From contig NC_067198.1 in the NCBI RefSeq assembly GCF_000699445.3, forward strand, positions 27,353,536-27,417,535: a DNA stretch of 64,000 nt, given 5' to 3'. Origin of the DNA: Schistosoma haematobium. Taxonomy: Eukaryota > Platyhelminthes > Trematoda > Strigeidida > Schistosomatidae. The first letter of the stretch is position 1; the number at the start of each line of letters is the position of its first letter. Made by a program: the position numbers and the translations under genes. A model generated the notes under the pieces. The model ran no database searches and had not been told where the DNA came from. It saw nothing but the letters and a program-made list of their open reading frames with translations. Of this stretch, positions 36,860-50,599 are shown in pieces.

Positions 36860-38377
36860 ATTCCAAAGAAATTAAATAATCTTCACAACCATAAACTGAA
36901 AACCGTTAATTGTTCTGGAAATTAAAGATGCGTTATAAATGGTGAGATTTTGTCTGTGTAATTCAATTAGGCTACTCTTGAAGACTTACTAATGTTAATG
37001 ATTTTTCAGTCATTTTATCTGATCTTTCAAGTTCACAAATGATACAGTTTGTGTTTTGACCGGATTATTCTTACATTCAACATTATCTCATTTAACTTGT
37101 GTATGTAGCTTAATAATTATGGGTTAATAACTATAAAACCAAACCAATTTATTGTGGAAAATTATTGTCTCCTGAAGTACTTTTTAATACTATATATTGT
37201 TTTTTAAACTGTTTTCATAGTACTATTTTTCATTGATGTTCATGTAATTATAGAGTCCTTTGTGTATATTTGAAATGATTGTAAATAACTTCAATAAATT
37301 TAATCATTGGAAAGAAAAATTCCTTTATTGAATTGATTTGATATTTTACATTCTTGAGAAAACAAAACGACTGCTGATAAGATTATAAGTTAATTCACAT
37401 TACGTATACCTCAATGTGCTTACTGTACACCTCTTATGGTAGAAACATTTGTATTTCAATCATATATTGGATAATTTTATAGGTTCAAGAAAGCGTTATA
37501 TGTAAAATTATACATCAGAGTGCTATTTCACCTATTTGATACATTCATTATAAAGAGACTTGACATTTACTCCTAAAGTTTTGTACCGCATATATTTATA
37601 AATGAATCAAGTCCTTGATAAATCTTATTTCATTTCTAACTTCTGATTGTTTACAATAACAATTCCTAACATGATCTTCAAGCATGATAAGTTGAATTGA
37701 TATCTTTAAACTAATAATTGAAAAAAAATAGTACCAAACAATTATGTTAATAAAACAAAAAAATGTTCTTCAACGTCGCTTAAAATAAAAATAAGTATGT
37801 TTTTTTTTAATTTTTCCGATATAGTTTTAATGAATAATCTTTTTTGATTCATATAGTTAAATCGTGAATGATTGTGTTTATGAAATTACCTTCGTGATTT
37901 AGTGTTATTATTAGTGAATTTCATTTTCGCTACCAGGATATTCAGTACACTTAAAGACAGTTATACATAACATGCAATGTAAGCATAAAAAGGAATTCTG
38001 TTATTGTAAACCAAATGAAATGTCATAAGCTTTGATCATAATAACAATAATAATAAGAATGATTGATAATAATGATCATTTCAAATCATTTCTTAGCTTA
38101 ATAAGTAAACTTTGAATATTTTTTTTATATTGTTACCTTCCATTAAAACCGATGCATTAATGTTAATCATTATCAAAATAATAATTTAAATATATTAATG
38201 ACTGTAATATTTAATAAACTAATAGACCATAATTAAAATGATCATTTACATTCTTTTTGTCCAAGAAAACTTTAAACAATTTCTTTAATGAATGTTTATA
38301 TGAATTTCTAGTTCTTGGTGTTCATATTTCAAACTTGACTGTTTTTCTTTCTTTCTTCTTTTTCCTATCTTTTGCAA

Positions 38378-38457
<80 letters not shown>

Positions 38458-39590
38458 CTACACCATACTTTATACACGGTACAGTAGTATCTATGCAACC
38501 CTTTTGTTTGAAAAGTAAAAAAAATAACATTGCACCTTTTTGAAAATATTTCATTAATGAATAATTAAAATGGACTACCTGTAAAAATGTGAAAATTATC
38601 TACAACTACTGATAATAATATTAGTAATTTATTAGACATCATTTTGAAACTAAATGATGTTTATATGCTTATACACATTGCTTTAATATATATTTTACAT
38701 GTGTGTTGGTTTCTTCTTTATTGTTAAAATGAAACATTACCCAACGTTGTTTCTTTCTTTTTTTTGAGAAACAAAATCTAGTTGATCTAATTAGGAATTG
38801 AGGACATATAGTATCTACAGTAACGATAAAATCTTATTCATTTCAGACACATAATTTTGAATGAAATAAAACAAGAGAAAAAAAACAAGCAATATGATTT
38901 ACTAGATTTTTTTTGTTTTTTTTAAAATTAAAAATAAATACAAACTTGGTTAAATTGAAGTTTTAAGTGGGAAATAACAATTCCATTGGATACATTTTTT
39001 TGGTTACGTGTTAATACGTAGTTTGGTATAAATTTGTAAATTTTACCTAGTTTCTTCCTGAACAGTTGAAAAAAAATCTCATTAATAAACGGCACCTTTT
39101 ACACTCACATACATATACACGCACACACGCACGCACACATGCAGAGAGTTTTTTTCAGTTATTTTATGTTTCTCTAATCAAAAAACTATTTTCAACAGTC
39201 TAACATTTTGTTTTGTGTGTGTGTGTTTTCTTTCTTGCTCAGTTTCATCATCTAATGAATATTCTCTTGACTGGAAGTAATAAAATGTATAAAAGAATTG
39301 GATCTTGTCTGAATAAGCATTGGTGGTGGGTGATTAGTAGTGAAGATAAAGTGATACACCACTACTTAGACAAGAAAATTAGAGGGTTTTTTAATTAAAG
39401 ATTGAATTTCGTTTTATTTCTTTAGTATCATTTGGTTTAAAATATTCTTCTTACTGGTACATCGTCATTCTTATCACAAATATGAAGTGGTTCAAGGAAT
39501 ATGGAATGAAATAAAATAAATGTCGCATAAATCTTAGTTGATTCATAAAATATTTTCAGTTTTAAATTTTACAGTTTCTTTCAGAGAACT
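36860..39590. other. AT-rich spacer with simple repeats
   Basis: No gene seen. CA/CG-type tracts lie at 39105-39140 and GT at 39215-39230; the TA/GA tract is listed separately. Confidence 0.5.
38392..38452. repeat. (TA)n(GA)n compound microsatellite
   Basis: About 15 TA units followed without a gap by about 15 GA units, the longest compound tract in the window. Confidence 0.95.
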
Positions 39591-39599
39591 ATTTATCGG

Positions 39600-40390
39600 T
39601 CTTGACAATTTCTAGGGATTATCTATTTGGAAATCGGTTTACATCATGCTCAAGCACAACCCCTAGAAGCACCACAGAAGTGAGAGAACTTAAGTTCAGT
39701 TTTTTCATGATTTGTTGGAGTTTCTGGGAGATGCAGTGGTGTTATATGACTGAAGATGGGAATAAGAAACATTGTACTTTGACTAAAGGATTTGAACCTA
39801 GTATTTTTACAGCAAGACTGATAACCATAGAACTACAGAGGAAGAGGTATGAGGGCAGCTACCACTTCTCAGTTTCCACACCGTGGAAGGGTTCTTCTGG
39901 AGGTACCTGAAAAGGAAGTTGGATTAGGGGTAACCTTAGGGATCTGAGAGCGTGTTCGCAGTGCCCAAGGTACAACTGCTTGGGGTCAATAACATACGAC
40001 CTTTTTGTGAGTAATTTTCGTGTTAGCCCCGTACTTATTGGAACCTTACCGCCAAAGAAGGAAAACCGTAGGATAAGGCGAGATTTGTATTTTTAGAGTT
40101 GACGTTTTCTAACCACAACCCTCCTTGTGGGAAGGCAGCCCCACTGTTATGCTGGTTGTCTGGAAGAAACGCACTACTGCCGTCACACCTCTGTACAGTT
40201 AGCAGTAGGGCTTCGCCGGCGGACCTTGGGTTTGCTGCTTTTAATCTTACCGTTCTTTAACCGACCTGTGTGGAATGGTAGGACCTTGAGTAATAATTGT
40301 TCTAGCCAGTATAGTTTGATAATTTCATCACGATAGGCAAGCCCGACTTTCACATCAAGGTAACAACAACGGTCGGGAACCATCAAACTT
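39600..40390. repeat. GC-richer unknown repeat or element
   Basis: About 790 bp markedly richer in G and C than its surroundings. The minus strand has a tRNA-like patch (about 39785-39850) with GGTTCAAATCC as a clean B-box and TAGTTCTATGGTTATC as a weak A-box. The rest has short open frames in several phases (39602-39910 plus, 40183-40386 minus) with no domain I know. Composition and abrupt edges suggest inserted DNA; family unknown. Confidence 0.5.
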
Positions 40391-40689
40391 TCACTGATTT
40401 ATAAAAGATTGAAATGTAGTAAAGCGTTGTAATTACACGAAAACAAATAATCCCTTTATTCACTGGAATGCTGTTATGTTCTGCTTAAAGGCTCTCTCTA
40501 TCTCTTTACTCTAATCAACTAAATTTAATGTTCACTGTTTCAGTCACCGTGGTATTTGTTGTTAGACAATTCTTGATAAATACTTGATTTCGGCAAACTA
40601 TATTTTGTGGGCATGAGACAAATGGTTTTAATGCTAGTGGAAGATGGTTGTGCAGTATTGCTAATCGTCTGAAATAAGAACCATAAACC

Positions 40690-40860
40690 ACTCAGTATCA
40701 GCTCAGTTATCTGATGGTTAAACATTCACCATGAGGTATGAATATCCTAGTTCTGATTCTTTCTAAGTTTCTAGATGTGAAATGCTAAGGCATCTGATAC
40801 TTTTGTAAAATACTTGTTCAATGCTTTACGGTTTCCGGTGGTTGTTCAACCGAAGTCCGG
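40690..40860 (+). mobile_element. Very old family B SINE
   Basis: Collinear weak match: a tRNA-like head (agctcagttatctgatggtt, then agttctgattc), a lost ribozyme, and caatgctttacggtttccgg matching the tail start. Detected by order rather than identity. Confidence 0.45.
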
Positions 40861-41644
40861 CAGTAATGTGAACCTCGAAATATTATTTCCGTTTCAAGTA
40901 AATCTATTGTGTAATTCAGTTTTGTTGGTTTTTATAATACTTTATACTGGTACTTAAATATGCACCAGTTCGCTTGTTTTACAATTTCAAACTGTAATAT
41001 ATTATTATGCAACATAGGTTTGATCCTAAGCCATCGATATTTTATCATTCATATTGATTCATCTTGTGATTATCACAAGAACACAACTGTTGTTAGGGGT
41101 ATAAGTAAGTTGTTTTCAAAACGACAAGCATATAGGAATAAGGACTTTTGCTTATTTTGAAGTATAAAATTGTTTTCATTTGAAAATGTAGGCTTTTGCT
41201 TGCATACAAATAGGTTAAAGTACCCTCTTGTGGAAATCATTTGATATTAAGTATTTTATCAAGTAACCCAAAGCTGGTACTGAATACAACATTAATTTTC
41301 TATAGAAATAATTAGTTGTAAATACATGATTATATTCTTCGTTTGCAAAATGAACATTTTAATAATGGGTCCTGACTTTTAAGTATCTTTCAAATCTATC
41401 TAAAAAAATCTAATATTTCTGTACATAAAAAACTATCATATGATAATGCGTTTCTACCAAAATTGCATTAAATGAGATATATTTCAAGTAATGTCGAAGA
41501 TAACTCTTCGATATAGAAATATAGGATTCATGATTGTTGGTCACCAATAGTTTATACTATCTTAATGTTAAAATATCCGAAGAAAATATAAAAAACTACG
41601 TATTTGTGTTTAAAATGTTTTGGATGAATAACTATTTAAGGCAA

Positions 41645-41935
41645 ATTCACTTGGTGTTGTTTACTTGAATCTTCTCATAGATGTTTAGGACTGCAATTGA
41701 TCAGTCTCTTATTGGTATATGTGCATGCTGAGCGTATAGCATCGATATTGCCTTAAATCACAATCTCTATAAGCAAAGATGGATAGTGGCTGGTAGTGGA
41801 ATCAAGGATGCGCGTTTCGTCAGCTGAAAATACCTGTATCACAGAGTTGATGTTCACTCCAGGACTCAAACCTGGCACCGTTCGCTTCAAACTCCATTAC
41901 GTTATCCACTTATCTACTGAGTGCTCATAACAACT
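41645..41935 (-). mobile_element. Family C SINE with tRNA head, ribozyme deleted
   Basis: Minus strand: tRNA-like head (41870-41930, A-box TAGATAAGTGG, B-box GGTTTGAGTCC), then a ribozyme region with an internal deletion between GAAAC and CUGA (stem II lost, about 41815-41825), then the tail. It is the only C copy with a readable head. Confidence 0.8.
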
Positions 41936-41939
41936 TATT

Positions 41940-42790
41940 GTGGATAAAATAATCATTTTATTTGAAATATTTTATTAATTATCACCGGTTTGACTGATCA
42001 TAGTAAAAAAGTGATACATTTGTAATATCTCATTGAATAAAAATTGGAACTTCCAACGTTTTATTAATTCAAGTCACTTCATTAGAGAGTAATTTTAAAA
42101 AAAAAGAAATTAAATGAACACAAGTTCAAATAGTATAAGATAACAAGTAGGAAAGTTATTTCAACTCTATAACACACTTTCTAAGTGGTCAGTATTGTGT
42201 TCATAGTTTTATTTACGATGTCATTAAATATAAGAAGTACACAATATTCGAATATTCATCTAAAATGGGATAAAGCACGTGTCTTGACTATTATTACTCG
42301 AGATAATGAAATAAGGAATAAAAAAAAAAAAACAAATAAATTAACCAATCACCTTTCAAAGTATAAACGATATTAGAAAATAGCTAGTTTTGATTGGTTA
42401 AAATATTTTCTTCGGGAAGAATATTATATGAACTTTAATTCAACTGATGAATAAGTGATGCTGAATATTAAAACAAACAAAAAATCCAATTCGTTTGTGA
42501 AGAAGAAATTTTGGTTGAATTTAGAAAAAGAAAATGTATTTCAACAATTTGTGGTTATATGCAAACTAACCTTCTAGCTTTTACACATTTGAATGTGACT
42601 GAAAATTATGAAATATAGATTGAAATAACAATTGAACACAGTCATTATTGAACGATTTATTTAAATGGTGATTTTCAGTAAAAATACTCTTGGACTTTTT
42701 ATAAATATACATATAACAAACACAAACTCTTATCTGAAAATTTATATAGTATAGAAAAAAACATTGATATTTAGACGAAAACTTTACTTA
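41940..42790. other. AT-rich upstream region of the 42.8-kb exon
   Basis: No repeat. A TATA-like box (tttataaatata) lies at about 42698-42710 and AG dinucleotides at 42773 and 42789 could be trans-splice acceptors; neither is proven. Confidence 0.35.
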
Positions 42791-42793
42791 GTT

Positions 42794-43370
42794 ATGGAAG
42801 CGTCGCCTTCTTATTATCTTCTCTTCATTATCTTGTTTATAATTACTTTATATATTGAACAAACAAAGGAAGATATTAAGGTCCATACTGCTGTTCAAAT
42901 TAAACGTCCTTCAAATCGTCATTGGATTGAACGTGCTTCATCTGCTCGTCAAATTACAACACCATCTGTATTAACAACTACAATCACTTCTAATAGATTT
43001 ATTTATTCAGGAAATGTATCATCAATCAATATGAGTTCTGAAGTCATAAAGAATTCTGTTCGACGAAAAGAATTACAAGATCAACCACAACTACCAAATA
43101 TTTATTCTCAAACATATCTTGATTATCAAGGGAATCGAGAACGTCCAATCGATGAATATAATCAACCTAATATTTTATATCCACACGAAGGACTGAACGC
43201 ATTTCATAATTTACCTTCGTGGTACAGTTTACGATATAGACGATACCCACGAGAAGAGCCAAACCATCCTTATGATGATAACAATTTGCAATTACCATGG
43301 AATTATAAACCAAAATGTAGATCATGCGGTCGACCATTATTACAAGATTCATTTTGTATAGATGATTTTG
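42794..43370 (+). CDS. First coding exon of a secreted protein, family uncertain
   Basis: The chosen Met at 42794 opens a strongly hydrophobic stretch (YYLLFIILFIITLYI, residues 7-21) that fits a signal peptide; the in-frame Met ten codons earlier gives a worse one. The next 150 residues are polar, with many Ser, Arg, Asn and Pro and dibasic sites. The exon ends with a CRSCG...FCIDDF cysteine pattern and then GTAAGC at 43371, a good splice donor in phase 1, giving 192 codons plus one base. The CxxC...FCxxDF spacing resembles the start of netrin-like (NTR/C345C) domains, which is inference only. No later exon was found in the window, so a long intron follows. It is the only frame here with human-readable coding character outside retroelements. 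Confidence 0.6.
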
Positions 43371-44080
43371 GTAAGCTTTTACATTGTATAATAATTTGTT
43401 TTCTATGAAAGATATGTTGTGCATATTATTTATTAAAAACAATATAATGTTGAGCAATATAATTCTGTTTGTCTCATCGACGTAAAAATGTTAATTATTA
43501 TGCAACCGAAACTTTCCCAATTTATACTGTGTCAAAAACGTTTTTAGACTAGTCTATACTGCACTGTTTAATGTAAATTAGTACATTGAAACAAATATAA
43601 TGCAACAATTAACTTGCATTTGTTAAAAAATAAAGTTCTATTTATTATATGTTTAAAGGAATTTCGACTGATCAACAGCATTTCGCCCATCATTTAATTA
43701 AAATTTCTTTCTTCGTTTTCTTAACACCCTGTTAACTTCTTGTTATGTACTTAGTGAAACCGTAGCTGGTGTTATACATCGGTACCAGGCTGAACATTGC
43801 TCATTATTTTTTGAAATAACTTAGTGCTATGATGAGAGCGGAAACCAAGTATCACCTTTAGTTTCAGCACATACTAAACAGAAGCTTGGGTTCATTTCAT
43901 TGCTCATGAGTCTAATTACTGACTTAAGGTTTTCGATTCTTTACAAAACTGCTAGTTTCGAAGATAGAAACTGAATACGATTCGCTTACTTATGCTAAAA
44001 CACATAAGTTTCACAACCTACTTCATCGTTAAAATAAATGAAAATACTTGTTGTGATTTAGTTAGCAATAAACACTGAAC
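43371..44080. other. Probable intron sequence
   Basis: Follows the splice donor at 43371. No repeat recognised until the PLE scrap at 44085. Confidence 0.4.
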
Positions 44081-44084
44081 GACT

Positions 44085-44180
44085 TGGTGGAGTTTTGTTT
44101 ACTGAGCTGGATGGTTTAGTCGTGGAGCTTTCATCTTTCTTCTGAACGATATCATCAGCACAAACTCCAGTTAGAACAAT
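44085..44180 (-). mobile_element. PLE 3' tail fragment
   Basis: Minus-strand match to the PLE tail (gagctggatggtttagtcgt, gaacgatatcatcagcac). Both ends truncated. Confidence 0.75.
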
Positions 44181-45190
44181 GCTCTATAAATGAGCACTTG
44201 ATGTTTGTTTATTGAGTTGATCTCAGCTTAAATGATCAACTAACAGTGTACGTAAACCCCATTATAAATAGTTGTTCAATTGTTTATAAATATCTCTATT
44301 GGTTAAATAAACCATCAACACAGAGGTCTTATTGATTACTTAATAACATATCTGTGGAACCGTTAATAACTATGTGTTATATAGTGACTAGCTAACTTTC
44401 ACAACACCATGAAAATCAAATTATTCTCCCTTTTATTATATTAAGTTGGTCATTTGTTATCACTTTAGGCATTGTCATTTAGAGCAAGGTTACGCCATCA
44501 AGTACTTGTTTATCAACACTTAATCAGCCGCCTACATTTCGGTAGTTTACTAGTTGATTATTTCATCATAACACAACCAAATAAATGATCCTGATGAAAA
44601 CTGAAAATTATCTTCAATAAGCTTCAGGAAATCACTTTTGTTCAACTTAAAGAAATATAAGAGATGTAATTATGAATGCCTATTTGAATGCAATTATAAT
44701 ATTCACCGATATACTAAGAAAAAATATCGATAAAATAACAACAGTCTGAGAGACAGAAAATCAATAAATGATGATAATAATCACAATTGTATGTTAATTA
44801 CCGTTGGCTTAAAAAAACAACTAAAAAATCAATGTAACTGTTCAACATATTGTTCGTATCATATTAAGCATTTCAATTAACTATTATTAGTAGACTGAAG
44901 TAAGCAAAAAAAGATACACAGTCTAATAAAGCCTTTTCAATAAACATGATACGATATATGTTGACGTTGAAAAGCAATATTCCAGCGGGCACCGACTACT
45001 GTAATACTCAAAATTACTTTCTTTAATTGACAAAAAAAGGAATTCAAATAAAAAGATTTTTGAACAATTTTACCGTTCACGACGTTTTACACAGTATTCC
45101 ACAAGGTGAATCTCCATTATAATTGTATAAGGGGACATTTTTTGATGAACTGATATTTTATTGGCATACTTCGCTGACAGAATTTAGCTA
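44181..45190. other. AT-rich spacer
   Basis: Nothing recognised. Confidence 0.45.
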
Positions 45191-45194
45191 CATA

Positions 45195-45232
45195 ACAAGC
45201 GAAAACCTAGAAGCATTGGACAACCAAGTGCT
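45195..45232 (-). mobile_element. Family B SINE scrap
   Basis: Short minus-strand match (gaaaacctagaagcattgga). Confidence 0.55.
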
Positions 45233-48200
45233 AAATTTAAATTGATTTAAACGCTAGGCACTTGCCACAAGGTGTGAATTTTTTGAGCACGATCCTTGTC
45301 CAAGTACTGGGTGTGAATTAATTCACAACCATATTCTGTGGTAAGACCACCCTCCAGTGCTATCTGATATCCAATAGTTCTCTCTGTTCATAGCCAGTTC
45401 GTGATATTACCTATAATTTCAAAAATCTATACGAAAATATACAAATCGTGTTTTGTGAGAATACTTTCATCGAAGTAATACCACCGTATAGAGAATGCAT
45501 GTATCAGATGATTATTGACGTAATGTCAATATCTATTCTAGATGAAGCACTTGGAACACAATCACCTAAGGAATATTGTCTTAAAAATAGATCTCATTAC
45601 GCAATTGTTCCACATATATGAAATATCTCAAATTTTTAATTAATATAAATGAACTTATGCATGGCTTAAATGTTAGTGTTTTGTTTTTATATCTCAGTCA
45701 TTATAATTATCTTTTTTGTCTTAGTTACTATCAAATCTTAAATGGGAAAAATTAATTTTACTCAGATCTTTACGGTTATAGTAACATGTATTATTACAAC
45801 AAAATCGTTCACGTTACCAAGGACAGTGCATCATATTATCGTAAAAAATAGTTCTTTACATAGGTTCCTAGAGGTAAAAGCTTCACTCTGACAAAAGGGA
45901 CTACATTGATTTTATGAAAATGAGCATATTAGTTTTCGTTTCTCCTGTATACACTCATCATGGCCATGATATGGAACGTGGTTGCCACCAAAACGTGTCC
46001 TTGCTTCAAGAATACTTAAGAGAGTTGTAATTTTAAAACTTTCTAACAACCAGCTTTGTTGGAGATGCTTATTTTCGATTAAGAACAATAGTTTCAGTGA
46101 AATCATTTTAAAAGCTTGATAACCCAAATAAAGTACAGTCTGAAAACATATACGTCTGCACAGAAAACAAAGTAGAAATATACAGAACAATGTATGAGAT
46201 TCAGTTACCTTACCATAGTATGAATAATCTTTCGATGCCTAAAGTTTACATTACATTAGTGTTGAGTAACACAAGGACTGCTAATATTTGATAACACTAT
46301 CCACATATTCGGATTCAATTCTGAATGAATAAATTATTAACGACACAACTAGAATTACTTTCGCCAGTAAATCAACGTCAGGTATGACGCTGACCTCTTC
46401 CAGCTTTTTATTATAATAACGACTGAATCGTTGGAAGAATATCAGCTGGTAACATTTTAAATGGAATACTAATTAAATAAGTAGATGAATTACTTAAACG
46501 TTTTACCAGATCGTCAACAAAAAAGTTGGGCTATGATTAGAAGTGAAATCATAGGCTAAAAAATTTAATTATCTGTAGCATATAATCGGCTGGGGCAGAA
46601 TGCACTTACGCTAATAGTGACTGCTCAATAACTCAATTTCATCAACAACCAAGAAAACAAACACATAAAATCATCTGCATCATTATTGACAGTAATGAAA
46701 ACTAGTTCATCGAATGAAGATTTAACGTAATATTTGAGACTCAAAATTGTTGCTTCCATTTGAATGGAATGTTTGTCTCAATAGATCAGTTCATAGCGAA
46801 ATTTCCTGAAGGAGTGACATCAAGCAAAGATCTATAGAAAACCATTGAATGCTATACACATCAGTAGTTCACACTCAAAATTTAATCCAAAAACATTAGA
46901 TCACAAAACAAACATAAAATATTCAAAGAATTAAGCTGACATATTTGGGCAATTTCGTAAATTTCATTTGACATATTTCTATAATAGTCATTTACTTACC
47001 ACTAGACATGAGATGATTTTTAGAATTTTCAATTAGAAGTCATATAAAAATCTGGAAGTCAATTATTCTGTATTGGCAATAATTGATAAATGTGTTGTGC
47101 TAAATATTAGCAGCTAACATTGGAAAATGTAAATCACGCAAAAATGAATCAGCAACCGGAATGCGTCGTCTTATTTATGAGACATAAAGAATCTATTATT
47201 TAACGAATATGCTTTATCAAAAAGTACCAAAATAAGAAGACAGTCCTTTGAAGTTGTTTTAAAATTAATAGCTCATCATCTGATTTAATCTGGTCATGAA
47301 AGTTGATTTTAACTTATTAATTAGTGTTATCGTACTTATTTGTATCCGTGTAACAATTTCTAAGAAACAAAACAATTAAAATAGTCGATACTTTAATTCA
47401 TATCCCTAGATATTACCGTAAAATTTTAAATGTATAATTTATCCTTATTTTTAATTTTATATTGGTGTAACACAATATTCATACATGCATCGTTATTCAG
47501 TAGTGTATTTATATACAAGTGAAAATTAATCACTTCCATTAATTAGTAAATTGTACATGTAATTGTAATTTCTTTATTATGTAAAAAATGTTGAAACATA
47601 TTAAAAAGTTAACTTAAATTTAAAATGACAGTTTACGTGAACGACTGTTGTTGTCGTACAACATCGGTGTTTTGTTTTTAAGACAAACGTAACAAAGATG
47701 AAACATTTAGGTGAATTATTTAGCCAATTGACATACGAATATTTTCTTTGTAACATATAATTATTGATGTTTATTGATAATGATCTTACTAAACTCAAAT
47801 ATCTTTAGCTACTATGACTTAATTATAGTAATGTATAGTATAGAATTAAATAAAACTTCAAAACATCTTGTACTTTCTTGTTTAACCAACAAATGAAGTA
47901 TCTCTGAAAAGAAATCTCTTTACTTGATTAATTCTTCTCACCAAATAGATATTTCAGGTGTAAAGATGTGGTTCTTTACAGTTTGTTTATTAAACTACTC
48001 ATTGTAATGAACTGAAAATAGATTGAAATAAATAAATGATAATAATTTAAAAGGAATTTCAATTGAAATCCGTTAATGAAATTCATTTTTTGGAGTTAAG
48101 GTTCCCTACAGACTAACATTACTTAGTGAATAAGTAAACATTAAACTGTTGCTACTTAGAATAACCAATTTATATGAGATTAAATACGAAATTTGTGACA

Positions 48201-48280
48201 TACTAATTGTAATCAGGTGAGAGAAAACAATTTATTTTTTTATGCAAAATTATAGTGTGTGTTCATAAAATATTAAAAAC
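45233..48280. other. AT-rich spacer
   Basis: Three kilobases without a recognisable gene; the 92-codon minus open frame at 45912-46190 has no domain or splice evidence. Confidence 0.45.
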
Positions 48281-48284
48281 ATAC

Positions 48285-48475
48285 ACCATTTGCACATCTT
48301 CCATCAGTTATCTCATACAGCCTTCACCGTTCCTTTATTACCGTTATAGGTTTGATTACTTTCAGTGTTTCCTGTCTCTTTTCGTTTCGATCTTCTCACA
48401 GGCGTTCCACTTCCGATTAGTACTACATACTACTTATATCTGTCAACATAAGTAGCATACACCACAATACCTCTA
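48285..48475 (+). repeat. LTR-like repeat, copy 2 (right part)
   Basis: Matches the second half of the repeat at 53045-53314 on the opposite strand: atttgcacatc, cgttcc, ttcgatcttct, and tgtcaacataagtagc near the end. Confidence 0.6.
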
Positions 48476-48532
48476 AAATATTGAATTGAAGCTACATCCT
48501 AGACATAATCAGGAAGATCAATCAGTGTCACC

Positions 48533-48534
48533 AT

Positions 48535-48584
<50 letters not shown>

Positions 48585-48586
48585 AT
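48533..48586. repeat. Perfect TA palindrome
   Basis: attgat, an uninterrupted AT tract of about 46 bases, then atcaat: self-complementary over 54 bases. Confidence 0.95.
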
Positions 48587-48589
48587 AAA

Positions 48590-49960
48590 ATTTGAGTACT
48601 AACAAACTGTGTTTTTTTTTATTTTTACCGTGGAACAGAGACACGGTTGTAAAATGCTCGTTTGTTATAAACGATTTCCAGTTGATATCAATCTATTAAG
48701 GAGATTAACTTAAAAATGAACAATTTCTACAGCTTCACTATAATAGTATCTGATTTCGTTGCATTTTGATCTTGACTTTTCTGTTCATTGGATAGTCAAA
48801 CTTAATTAATGAAGAAAAAACGTCAACTGAGCAGTTATTTAAATTTTTTACCATACAAGATTTTCATTTTCTTTTTTATCAAAAAACTGAAACTAAAATA
48901 TTCTTAAGATGATATGTAACAAAGGAAACATGCATTCTGTACAAGTGAACTACTTGATAATGTTAGCAAAGAAAAGCATTTTCAACATTAGGTGGTCACT
49001 AAGCGGTCTCTAGTTTTTTTTGTCAATTTCTCACTGGTAATTGAGTTAAAATAAAGCTAGTCATTTCACTTCCTCTAGACTGACAGAATGATAGTCAAAT
49101 GTTAGGTGATTTAAGATAGTGAATAAGAAAATCCGGATATAGTATTTGTGCTATTTTGCACTTGTCAGCAAAGTATGTATGAAGTGTATATGATTGCAGA
49201 ATACGATTTCGGTTATTATAAATTAATTAGCATCATTTGAATTTTGAAAAAATGAATCTCCTGACAATAAGTAACAATTTGTATGGAATATCAATGTAAG
49301 CGTAGATACTAACAAACTTTTATTAATGTTAAGAGTAATAGTTCGAAAATAAATGCGTCAAACACTGATTTGGATTTCTTCGTAAAAGTGCACATAATCT
49401 ACCAGCTAAACTCTTGCTGTCCTGTCATGGGAATCCTTCAAATAACGGTTTGTTACTTAAAGTAATTTACTCGGAAATTTTATACAACTGCTTTGATACT
49501 ACGTATCTGTAAGTATGTCTTAGAGTAGCTAAAACTCATTAATTGACGTTAGATGGTCAGAATGAATAGTAATAGAATAGTAGAATTTGGTCCCCTTCTA
49601 TCGCCACTCATCAACGAAGAATATTTGCTGTCGTGCTGAGCCATAGGATATGTGTGTTAGTAAACATTCGATGTGCCCTTAACAAATAAATATGTGAAGA
49701 AATAAAGTACAAGTAGGTTCTTTAGCACCCTGATGCTTATACTCTTATGAGAACAATTACTGTTGGAATAGAGTTTAAGATTTTTAGCAAAGCGTTTTCA
49801 AAGATTAGCAACTTCTGTAAACATAAATTATCTGATTTAACTAGAAATGGTTTGGATTGTCTCATTGTTGATTTGATTAATCCAAGTTAGGATATTTGCA
49901 TCCTATGAAGATTACCTAATATAGCTATTAAATCACAAGATAATATAGAATAGATAAAAT
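48590..49960. other. AT-rich spacer
   Basis: No gene seen. 49140-49200 contains a faint hammerhead-like pattern, judged below. Confidence 0.4.
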
Positions 49961-49964
49961 GTAG

Positions 49965-50050
49965 ATACCAATGGAATCTAGATCGCGCATTTCATCCTAT
50001 TTGAGACTCATCAGCTGGTTGTCCCTTCATCGAATATTTGATGTTTACCA
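49965..50050 (-). mobile_element. Family C SINE ribozyme fragment
   Basis: Minus strand keeps CUGAUGAG and GAAA with a weak stem II (GUCU/AGGAU); stem I pairs poorly. The tRNA head and tail are missing. Confidence 0.7.
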
Positions 50051-50599
50051 CAATGTTAGCCGCATTTCGTCTATTCTAATACAAATTATTCGATATTTCA
50101 ACATATGGAAAAAAAGGATAATTCCATAACAGAAAACCAAATCAATATTAGTTTTGAAGGAAAATAACCTGAGAAAATAAAGAAGAAAAAACAAAGGCCA
50201 AATGTAAATTTAACAAAACTGTGCCATTAATTTCAGCAGATGTGGATATGATAATGAATTTTGTCACACATGAATATTAACCATAGAAATATCGAAAAGC
50301 GGTAATTGCTGATGAACTAATTCTTTCTAATATGAAACTCAACTGATATTCATTCATTAAGCAAATCATCTTCATATCGAAATGAAAGTTAAAAATTATC
50401 AGTTAAACAATAATTTTATGTCCATTACTAGTATTTCGAAGATTATCTTGATCTAGATGGTAAAAGTAATCATTTAACCATGTCAGAAATAAGACAATTA
50501 ATTTGGATAACATTGGACTCTTTTTTAAGTTGTATCAAAATTTATTTATTGTTACTAGTGTTGATAGATATATTCAAATATATTAGTCTAATTGAAATA

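Noticed and set aside
49140..49200. Minus-strand CUGACAA...GCACAAAUAC resembling a family A ribozyme
   Set aside because: Core changed at two essential positions and no family A sequence around it; probably chance.
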